Positions 54,753 to 62,128 of a stretch of DNA of 64,000 bases are shown in pieces. The stretch covers positions 3,549,001 to 3,613,000 of the forward strand of contig CP136010.1 of NCBI GenBank assembly GCA_030263805.2, read 5' to 3'. A model generated the notes under the pieces. The model was not told the DNA's origin. It ran no database searches and saw only the letters and a program-made list of their open reading frames with translations. The stretch's first letter is position 1, and every line of letters begins with the position of its first letter. The translations under genes were made by a program, and so were the position numbers. The DNA is from Pseudomonas sp. FeN3W (GTDB lineage Bacteria > Pseudomonadota > Gammaproteobacteria > Pseudomonadales > Pseudomonadaceae).

Positions 54753-54983
54753 ATGCGAAAGGCCATCACCGTTACAGCAATCGCAATCACCTTGGCGAGC
54801 GGACTGAGTTTCGCAGCGGCAGATAAAGCGGACCAAAGCCATTCAGAAACCGGCATGATGAGCGGCGACAAGCATATGGAAATGATGGGTGACATGCGTG
54901 GAATGATGAAAGAGTGTCGTGAGATGATGGGGGCCGCCAAAGCCGACCACTCGCAAAATGGCGAAAATCCAGACGCAGCATAG
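54753..54983 (+). CDS. Met/His-rich secreted peptide
   Basis: A 76-residue protein: signal peptide (MRKAITVTAIAITLASGLSFA), then a mature part with twelve methionines in about 53 residues (GMMSGDKHMEMMGDMRGMMK). Such composition is typical of periplasmic Cu(I)/Ag(I)-binding proteins. A strong terminator follows, closing the transcript before the sensor kinase gene. Confidence 0.7.
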   Translation: MRKAITVTAIAITLASGLSFAAADKADQSHSETGMMSGDKHMEMMGDMRGMMKECREMMGAAKADHSQNGENPDAA

Positions 54984-55011
54984 GATATGAGGGTGTGAGT
55001 AACAATGATCG

Positions 55012-55043
55012 AAGCAGGTGGGGGGTGCCCCACCTGCTTTTTT
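55012..55043 (+). terminator. Rho-independent terminator before the broken sensor kinase
   Basis: AAGCAGGTGGGG pairs with CCCCACCTGCTT and is followed by a T run. Confidence 0.9.
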
Positions 55044-55650
55044 GTGCTTGATGGCCTAACCAGGACCGTACTGATGGGAAAAGTGTCACTGACGAGCAGA
55101 ATGGCGATAGCTTTCATGCTCGTGGTTACGGTTGTGCTGCTGGCGGCCGCAATCAGCTTTAATTATTTTTGTCAGCTCCATTTCGAACGCAAAGATGCAC
55201 AAGTGCTTAATGAAAAGGCCGCTGCAGTAGAGCGTACGCTACTCAACAGCTCAGCATTCGGGCCTGAGACCGCTTCAAGGATCGATGCCGTTATTGAGCA
55301 CTCCTTTGGCTTCGCGACTGCGGTTGTAGTAGACGGTAAGACGGTTTACTCCCATCACAATCTGTCTGAGAGCTTGCTACCTCTTGTCACAGACATCCAA
55401 GAGGAACGCTGGACGGTAAGTTTCGGTGGCCACCAGTACAGCGGAATTACCAGAAAAGTAAATCGGTGGGTAGAAGGGCAGGACACTGTTATCTATTTGG
55501 CTTTGGATGTAACGCACCGAATCCACTTCTTCGATATGATTCAGCAGTGGTTTGCTTATACGCTTGTCGTTAGTGCACTTCTGAGTGGCGCGTTAGGTGT
55601 TGTTCTGATCAGGAAAGGCTTAAAACCAATAGACGAACTGTCCAAGACTT

Positions 55651-56763
55651 GGCGGTTGCAGGAGCTGAGTGCAACACGGTTATTGAATTGAAACCGGAGC
55701 ATCATGCCGCATTGCCATGGCATTTTGCATGACCTCTCCCATCACCTCGATGGGGCATTTGAAGTCGAAGCGCTTGCGCGGTCGCATGTTCAGTTGCAGC
55801 GCAATGGCGTCCAGCTCCTCCTGGCTATGTACCGACAGGTCTGTGCCCTTGGGCAAGTACTGGCGAATCAGGCCGTTGATGTTTTCGTTGCTGCCGCGCT
55901 GCCAGGGGCTGTGCGGGTCGCAGAAGTAGATCGCCACGCCGGTTCTTTGGGTGATCTCGGCGTGTCGCGCCATCTCCCGGCCCTGGTCGTAAGTCATGCT
56001 CTTGCGCATCTCCAGCGGCATGCTATTGAGCGCGGCGCTGAAGCCTTCCAGCGCCGAAGTCGCCGTCGCGTCGTTCATCTTCACCAACATCAGGTAGCCA
56101 CTGGTGCGTTCCACCAGCGTACCGACGGACGAGGCGTTGGCCTTACCCTTGATGAGGTCGCCTTCCCAATGCCCCGGCATCAGCCTGTCTTCAATCTCCG
56201 GCGGGCGCACATGAATACTGACCATCTCGGGGATCTGGCCGCGCCGATCCACGCCACCAGAGCGCGGCCGGCGCGTCGTCTTGCCTTGGCGCAGACAGAT
56301 GATCAGCTCCTTACGCAGCTCACCCACTGGCAGGGCATAGATCGCGTTGTAGATCGTCTCGCGACAGACGTAGGCATCTCGCAGGTTGGGTATGTTCATG
56401 CTGCGCAGCTTGCCGGCAATCTGCTCGGGAGACAAACGCTCACGCAGCATATGGGTCACCAGTTCGAAGCGCTCGCTACCCGGCAACAGTTTTCGCATCG
56501 GTCGACAAACCTGGCGGCGGGCCTGCATTTGCTGCTGGGCCAGGCGGGCCGAGTAGCCACCGCAAGCACCTCGGTTACGGCGCAGCTCACGGCTGATGGT
56601 CGAAGGGGATCGGTTGATCAAGCAGGCAATCCTGCGCAGGCTGAAGCCTTGGGTACGACCGATTTGAATGGTGGCGCGCTCTTCAACGCTGAGTTCGGTA
56701 TAAGACATAGGGGCAGCACCGTACCGGAAAGGTCAGGTGTTGCACTCAGTTTTTGCCGCCGCC
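55651..56763 (-). mobile_element. IS30-family insertion sequence, copy 3 (inverted)
   Basis: The same 1113-bp element in reverse orientation, with target duplication CTT (55648-55650 and 56764-56766). It interrupts the sensor kinase just after the second membrane helix. Confidence 0.95.
55680..56708 (-). CDS. IS30-family transposase (copy 3)
   Basis: A 342-residue protein, identical to those of copies 1 and 2 and intact. Confidence 0.97.
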   Translation of the reverse strand: MSYTELSVEERATIQIGRTQGFSLRRIACLINRSPSTISRELRRNRGACGGYSARLAQQQMQARRQVCRPMRKLLPGSERFELVTHMLRERLSPEQIAGKLRSMNIPNLRDAYVCRETIYNAIYALPVGELRKELIICLRQGKTTRRPRSGGVDRRGQIPEMVSIHVRPPEIEDRLMPGHWEGDLIKGKANASSVGTLVERTSGYLMLVKMNDATATSALEGFSAALNSMPLEMRKSMTYDQGREMARHAEITQRTGVAIYFCDPHSPWQRGSNENINGLIRQYLPKGTDLSVHSQEELDAIALQLNMRPRKRFDFKCPIEVMGEVMQNAMAMRHDAPVSIQ

Positions 56764-57668
56764 CTTCTTCTACGGTAACCGCCCACTGCTTAGATACCAG
56801 AATTCCAACCGAGTCGGTGCCAGGCGAGCTGCATGAACTCGTAGACAACTTCAACGAAATGCTTTCGCGCTTGGACGACTCTTTTCTCAGATTGTCAGGT
56901 TTCTCAGCGGATATCGCGCATGAGCTAAGAACGCCGCTGAACAGCATGCTTACCCAAATGGAGGTCGCGCTCTTGCGCGACCGCGAGAATACCGACTACA
57001 AAGACATTTTGTATTCCGCCCTCGAAGAACTTAGGCGCATGTCAAAGATGGTCGATGACATGCTATTCCTCGCCAAGGCGGACAACGGGAAGATTACGCC
57101 CAATGCCGAAGATGCCAGCATGGCTGAGATTACCGCGAGCGTTATCGAATATTACGAGCTTGCAGCCGAGGACAAAAAGGTAGAAATCGCGCTTTCAGGC
57201 GATGGATCGGTACATGGCGATAAATCGATGCTGAGACGGGCCGTCTCAAACATAGTCTCTAACGCAGTTCGATATGCAGAGGAAGGCAGCACCATCAGCG
57301 TTGAAATAAGCGAGAGCGGTGGCTCGGTTTGCACAGCCATATCCAACCGAGGCACAACGATTCCAGCCGAGCTTCAGGCCCGAGTGTTTGATCGATTCTA
57401 TAGGGTCGACACCGCAAGGCGCGAAGGAACCACCATGAATGCGGGCCTCGGCATGGCTATCACTCGTTCGATAGTCGAAGCGCACAAAGGGCGCATCGCT
57501 TGCGAATCAGCTGAGGGGCATACGACTTTCACAATGACGCTTCCAAAGCTTATGTCTAGTTAATGGCAGAGTGCCAGCAACGACCCTGACCTACGCTCAT
57601 AGAAACGCCAGGCTGAACCGAAAGAGGCCGAGACTTTCGAAGCTGTATGTTTGGTTCTGGAGGTTCCC

Positions 57669-59336
57669 GTGCAAGCGTCCTCATCGAGAAAATGCGGTAC
57701 GACAGCCGCAGCGCTCAACGAAGCGTGCTTCTGCGTAAGCCTAGATCAAGCTGCGCTCGTAAACTCATTGACCGAACAGCTTGGGAATTCAGAGCTGTCG
57801 GAGCTATTGAAGTCACGTTGCCCTCATGTGTTTGCAGCACGACCGGTCTTTGTTTCATCCTTGCGGCTGCGCCAGGTTAATGAGGTTATTCAGGCCATCG
57901 AGCAGACCGTGAGCTCGCCCGGTTGGCGTGAGCATGCTCTGGATTCTGCACCTCCTATTGCCCGACACGATCCTCGGGGCGCGCGCGGCGTCTTCTTTGG
58001 CTACGACTTCCATCTGGATGATGACAAGCTTGGGCTCATCGAAATAAACACAAATGCGGGCGGAGCGATGCTAAACGTATTGCTCGCCCGCGCGCAGCGT
58101 AGTTGTTGCAGCGGCGTAGTCGGGCTTTCGCCAGGTCAGGAAGGACCCGGCGGCTTCGAGCGTTCGATTCTGGATATGTTCGCCCAGGAATGGTCTACGA
58201 GCGGCGAGCCACGTCCGCTCACGCGCGTGGTGATCTTGGATGAAAGCCCACAAGCCCAATACCTGTATCCGGAGTTCCTTCTTTTTCAGCGGTTATTCGA
58301 GTCAGCAGGAATCGACTGCCTAATCGCGGACCCAGCCGATCTGGCCTTTCACAACGAGTGCCTCTTGGTCGACGGGAAGCCTGTGGATCTCGTCTACAAC
58401 CGACTCACCGATTTCTATCTGGAAGGCGACAATTGCAGCGCGCTGCGCAGCGCTTATTTGGCTGATGTCGTGACGGTAACGCCACATCCTCAGGCCTATG
58501 CCCTTTATGCCGACAAACGCCGGTTGGTTGACCTAACCAACGCACGTTTTTTGGAAGAGATTGGCGTCGATCAGCAAGTCCGAGCCGTATTGGCCCAGTA
58601 CGTCCCGCTTACGGTTCCTGTCGAGCATCGCAATGCGGAGCACCTCTGGCAAAACCGCCGTAGCCTCTTTTTCAAGCCTGTCAGCGGGTTTGGTAGTCGC
58701 GGTGCGTACCGAGGAGACAAGCTCACCAAGCGGGTTTGGGAAGAAATCATTGGCGGAAACTACTTGGCCCAGTCCCTTATAGCTCCTGGCGAGCGTAGAA
58801 CCGTCGCCGACCCTCAGGTACGACCAATGAAGTTTGACCTGCGCGCGTACGCTTATGCTGGCGAGGTGCAGTGGAACGCTGCCAGGGTCTACCAAGGCCA
58901 AACGACCAACTTTCGAACGGAGGGGGGCGGCTTTGCTCCTGTGTTTACCTTAGGCGAGGAAGAGGAGCTGGCCGGTTCCACAAAGCAACTATCGCACGCC
59001 TCGTTCACTTTCTTGCTCGACGAAACCGGAGCCATAGAAAAGCTGCCGCACCCGCTCTATCTCGCGTTGGTTCGAGCCGAAAGGGCTACTTCGAAGCTTG
59101 CCGGTAAGCGTTTTCGATTGGCGGACTGGTATGTGGCAATGGAAGACGGCCAACCGTCTAAGGTCATCCGAGAGTGGTACGGGTGGGTAGCGTTCGACGC
59201 AGATGGCGGTTACCACCCTGAACGTGGTTCGCCGAAAAACGACGAGTCGGATAGTGATGACAATGTAGATTCAACCGCTCTACCGACACGGGAAGAACAC
59301 GATCGAATTGAGGGACTGTTGTTTAAAAGCGAGTGA
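57669..59336 (+). CDS. ATP-grasp-like protein of unknown function
   Basis: About 555 residues, cytoplasmic, no signal peptide. Two features suggest a (possibly permuted) ATP-grasp ligase: a glycine-rich nucleotide loop FFKPVSGFGSRGAYRGDKL near residue 334, and the acidic/Asn motif IEINTNAGGAMLN near 123. Aromatic and charged segments such as RPMKFDLRAYAYAGEVQW also fit that fold. The GTG at 57669 with GGAGG five bases upstream is the likely start; a TTG six codons earlier is possible. It lies between the broken kinase and flgB with no operon partner. The substrate is unknown. Confidence 0.6.
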   Translation: MQASSSRKCGTTAAALNEACFCVSLDQAALVNSLTEQLGNSELSELLKSRCPHVFAARPVFVSSLRLRQVNEVIQAIEQTVSSPGWREHALDSAPPIARHDPRGARGVFFGYDFHLDDDKLGLIEINTNAGGAMLNVLLARAQRSCCSGVVGLSPGQEGPGGFERSILDMFAQEWSTSGEPRPLTRVVILDESPQAQYLYPEFLLFQRLFESAGIDCLIADPADLAFHNECLLVDGKPVDLVYNRLTDFYLEGDNCSALRSAYLADVVTVTPHPQAYALYADKRRLVDLTNARFLEEIGVDQQVRAVLAQYVPLTVPVEHRNAEHLWQNRRSLFFKPVSGFGSRGAYRGDKLTKRVWEEIIGGNYLAQSLIAPGERRTVADPQVRPMKFDLRAYAYAGEVQWNAARVYQGQTTNFRTEGGGFAPVFTLGEEEELAGSTKQLSHASFTFLLDETGAIEKLPHPLYLALVRAERATSKLAGKRFRLADWYVAMEDGQPSKVIREWYGWVAFDADGGYHPERGSPKNDESDSDDNVDSTALPTREEHDRIEGLLFKSE

Positions 59337-59399
59337 GAGCCTGTCTCGCACAGCCCAGAGGTTCCTTACGGGGCGCAGAGCCAAAGGAAGATTGCCTTT

Positions 59400-59813
59400 T
59401 CACTCACCTTTCAGGGCCATCATTAAACCCTTGAATGCGCCGTTCAGCCGAGTAAATGCAGCCTGGAAACGAATCGAATTTTCCGCATATTTTGCTTGTT
59501 CAACCTGAACGTCTACTGTGTTCTGATCAAGCGATGGTTGATTGGGAACCCTGTAGAGTAGGGCCGCATCGCTAAGAGTAACCTCCAAGCCACCAGTATT
59601 TATATGGCTCTGGTTAGTTTTGGCCAGTGAAAACTCAGTGTTAATTGCCTGCTTGTTTTGAGCGGCAAGCACCGAGGCAAAATTCAAATCCCTGACTTTG
59701 AAATTGGGTGTATCAGCATTGGCTATATTGTTGCTCAGCACCTCTGCCCTTTTGGCAGTGTAGAGGAGCGTTTTTTCTGGCCCGCCTACAGCCTTTTCGA
59801 AACTAATCCTCAT
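59400..59813 (-). CDS. flgB: orphan flagellar rod protein FlgB homologue
   Basis: A full-length 137-residue FlgB, proximal rod protein of the flagellar basal body. The family motif RAEVLSNNIANADTPNFKVRD lies near residue 22, and PSLDQNTVDVQVEQAKYAEN near 93. No other flagellar gene is in the window; normally flgB opens the flgBCDEFG operon. The neighbours are metal-island genes. It is probably a displaced or acquired paralogue rather than the main rod gene (inference). Confidence 0.88.
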   Translation of the reverse strand: MRISFEKAVGGPEKTLLYTAKRAEVLSNNIANADTPNFKVRDLNFASVLAAQNKQAINTEFSLAKTNQSHINTGGLEVTLSDAALLYRVPNQPSLDQNTVDVQVEQAKYAENSIRFQAAFTRLNGAFKGLMMALKGE

Positions 59814-59890
59814 CAACGATCCTATCAAGTTTGGAGAAAACCAGTGCTGATCAGAATTACGTCGATCAGCCCCATAGGATTTACGCCCGA

Positions 59891-59923
59891 CCTGGCACCT
59901 GGCACCTGGCACCTGGCACCTGG
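59891..59923. repeat. 7-bp tandem repeat upstream of flgB
   Basis: CCTGGCA repeated four times plus a partial copy, flanked by inverted CGCCCGA and TCGGGCG. It lies 78 bases upstream of flgB and could form a long hairpin. Confidence 0.85.
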
Positions 59924-59982
59924 TCGGGCGGTGCAGAGCCAGATAGCGTTGTAATCGTAATTCCTGGAAGTGTAGAGATTTA

Positions 59983-60342
59983 TTACTGATGACACTCCCT
60001 ATCAGCCGTCATCAGCTTATGCTCGCGAATCATTTGTTCCAGTACGTCGTCTACCAATTTGTCGTGCTTCTCCATCCAAGCCAAATGCTCCTCGGTAGAG
60101 ACGTTTGGTCCTGGATGATCTTTATGGAGCTGGCTCATCATTTCTTCGAGCATTCCCATATGTTCTTTCATATGCACTTGGCGCTCGCAGACTGGCGCTT
60201 TCTCTGCTTGAACCAAAACCGCTTCAGCTTTATCGCGCAGTTGCTGAAGGCGCTCGAGAGTGCGGTCGCTTCCTCCTTCAGCCAAAGCCATGGGAGACAG
60301 CATCAGCGATCCGACAAGGTAAAAAGGTATCAACGATTTCAT
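59983..60342 (-). CDS. PtrA-type secreted protein with His/Met-rich C-terminus
   Basis: A 119-residue protein with signal peptide ending LA and mature start EGGSDRTLERLQQLRDKAEA, the clearest PtrA-type N-terminal domain in the window. The C-terminal half is helical and rich in His/Met/Glu (VHMKEHMGMLEEMMSQLHKD), suggesting metal binding. A metal-type operator box lies about 140 bases upstream. Confidence 0.75.
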   Translation of the reverse strand: MKSLIPFYLVGSLMLSPMALAEGGSDRTLERLQQLRDKAEAVLVQAEKAPVCERQVHMKEHMGMLEEMMSQLHKDHPGPNVSTEEHLAWMEKHDKLVDDVLEQMIREHKLMTADRECHQ

Positions 60343-60480
60343 AGAGGTGACCTCCGTAGTGAAAGCTGCGGCCGTTGCTACTGAGCCTGTTTCAATGGAC
60401 TAGAACCATTTTATGCCGTCTCTTGGACCATCTACTTCTGCAGATTAGTTAATCTGCCCTGTCATGAAGCTGAGCTTGTG

Positions 60481-60495
60481 ATTACATTTTTGTAA
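60481..60495 (-). promoter_or_regulatory. metal-type operator box upstream of the PtrA-type gene
   Basis: On the minus strand TTACA-AAAAT-GTAAT, an exact match to the island consensus. Confidence 0.6.
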
Positions 60496-60613
60496 GCTAT
60501 CGGTTTTTTGACCGAGCGGCCGCTCACCCGCATAAACTGGTAGCTCATTACCAGAAATCACCAGCACGGGTATTTCATCCCAAGCCAGCTCGATCAACCG
60601 GTAATAGCCGGCG

Positions 60614-61648
60614 TTATTTCGATTGCTCTCGTGCAGTCTCTTCCCGCTCCATACGTTCACGCACGCCGCCTTCCACACCAGTGCCAGAGTGCATTGGCTT
60701 GTAAAGCGAACCCGTTGTTGGCGGTGCTGGCGGAGCTTTTTCGATCTGCCAGCGGTGCGCGATGTTCGCCGCGATTCGCTCGGTGAGAGAGGGGAACAGC
60801 GAATGCGAGATCACTGCGCCCCGGGCTTTCCAGCCTACCGGCAGACGTTTGCGCGGGTTGACCGAGACCCAGGCGATGGCTTCAACCACCTGCTCAGGGC
60901 CGTCCATTGCGGCCATGCGTGGCGTGCCGCCGGTGTAGTTGGCCGCGTGTTCCCAGAACGGTGTGTCCACAGCCCAGGGCATAACAGTGGCGACACTAAT
61001 AGTCTCGCTGCCGCTCAGGCGAATCTCCTCGGCGATTGCTGCCCCGAGATTCATCACTCCACCTTTGGTCGCTGCGTAGGAGGCATGGTAAGCCAGCGGT
61101 ATCTCGCTCTCGACCGAGCCGACGTTGACCAGCGTGCCGAAGCCCTGAGTTCTGAACTGGCGCATGGCCGCGTGGCTTCCGTAGATCACGCCCTTGAGAT
61201 TGACGTCCACAACCCGCGCATGGTCCTCGACGGGGACGTCTTCGAAGCGCCCCAGTGCTCCGACCGCTGCGTTGTTGATCCACACGTCGATACTGCCGAA
61301 GCGTTCGATGGCGGCTTGGGCCAGGCCTTGTATGTCGGCTGGTTTGCTCACATCGGTGGTCACTACGAGTGCCGACCCTCCTGCCTCGCGTATCTGCGTA
61401 GCCAGTTCTTCGAGCACCGCGGTTCGGCGGGCCGCCAGCACCACGTCGCCTTGCAAAGCGGCAAGCCTGAGCGCCACGCCGCGACCGAAGCCACTGGAGG
61501 CACCAGTGATGACGAAGGTTTTGCCAGCTACGCTTGGCTGGTCGCTTGGTTTCAGGCGTGGGGAAACGGCGCAGCCACTGAGTTGCAGGGCGGTAAGCAG
61601 AAGCAGCAGCAAAGCCAATCTCTGCGATGAGAAGATTCGCAAAACCAT
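60614..61648 (-). CDS. short-chain dehydrogenase with lipoprotein-type signal
   Basis: A 344-residue SDR-family oxidoreductase. The N-terminus (LLLLLLTALQLSGC) carries a lipobox with Cys26, unusual for this family. The cofactor loop TGASSGFGRG is at about 49-58, followed by NNAAVGALG and the catalytic SYAATKGG. The start at 61648 has AGGAG eight bases upstream. SDR genes next to GH15-type glycosidases recur in Pseudomonas genomes (recollection, unverified). The substrate is unknown. Confidence 0.82.
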   Translation of the reverse strand: MVLRIFSSQRLALLLLLLTALQLSGCAVSPRLKPSDQPSVAGKTFVITGASSGFGRGVALRLAALQGDVVLAARRTAVLEELATQIREAGGSALVVTTDVSKPADIQGLAQAAIERFGSIDVWINNAAVGALGRFEDVPVEDHARVVDVNLKGVIYGSHAAMRQFRTQGFGTLVNVGSVESEIPLAYHASYAATKGGVMNLGAAIAEEIRLSGSETISVATVMPWAVDTPFWEHAANYTGGTPRMAAMDGPEQVVEAIAWVSVNPRKRLPVGWKARGAVISHSLFPSLTERIAANIAHRWQIEKAPPAPPTTGSLYKPMHSGTGVEGGVRERMEREETAREQSK

Positions 61649-62128
61649 TATTGGTTCTCCTGGCAAAGTCATACGGCCGAATGGTCCGTAACTCCAGTGT
61701 TGTACGACTGCCTTGTGCCAGCGCCGCCGCAGGACAGGCGAATAGAACTTTTCAGGCTAGATCATCAATCTAGTTATGGCGCGGAAACTTGATTACATTT
61801 CTGTAAGCATAGAACTGAATTATTGAGCTATACGAATGCATGCTTGGAAAAGATTTTGCTATTCGATCTATCGAGTCTGACAATTCACAATCGCAATTGA
61901 AACTACTGATTAATCGTGCAGTCGACTAATAATCTGTTTCTTGTATTTTCGCGCGGCTTGCGCTTCGAAAAGCGACATCGTTATGGTTAAAAATAAGCCG
62001 GCGTACGTCGGGTTACTCTTCATGCCAACTTCAATGCATTTATTACCTCAACGCGAGCCTGCCGCTTTGAAGCAGCAGTCCAGACTGGCCTTTGAACCGT
62101 CTGTAAGCGCACCGACACGAAGAGAACT
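61649..62128. promoter_or_regulatory. divergent control region of the SDR and GH15 genes
   Basis: It contains a metal-type box at 61792-61806 (minus strand TTACA-GAAAT-GTAAT, exact match), about 145 bases before the SDR gene and over 300 before the GH15 gene. A plus-strand frame at 61941-62132 is not convincing as a gene. Otherwise AT-rich and featureless. Confidence 0.5.

Larger units (their letters stand above)
55074..57563 (+). pseudogene. heavy-metal sensor histidine kinase split by IS30
   Basis: Without the element (55651-56763) and one CTT duplication the two halves join in frame (ELSKT|SSTVT) into 457 residues, the same length as the intact kinase at 40667. The left part has TM1, the periplasmic sensor and TM2 (YTLVVSALLSGALGVVLI). 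The right part has the H-box IAHELRTPLNSML and ATPase motifs (SNIVSNAVRYAE, GLGMAITRSI). As it stands it cannot make a kinase. No response regulator is adjacent. Confidence 0.92.

Noticed and set aside
55704..57563. 619-codon plus-strand frame crossing IS30 copy 3 into the kinase
   Set aside because: Its first part is the antisense of the IS30 transposase; only the part after 56767 is real kinase sequence. It is an artefact of the insertion.
60445..60678. 77-codon minus-strand frame between the SDR and PtrA-type genes
   Set aside because: It overlaps the SDR 3' end and a metal-type operator box, has no clear ribosome site, and no family is recognisable.
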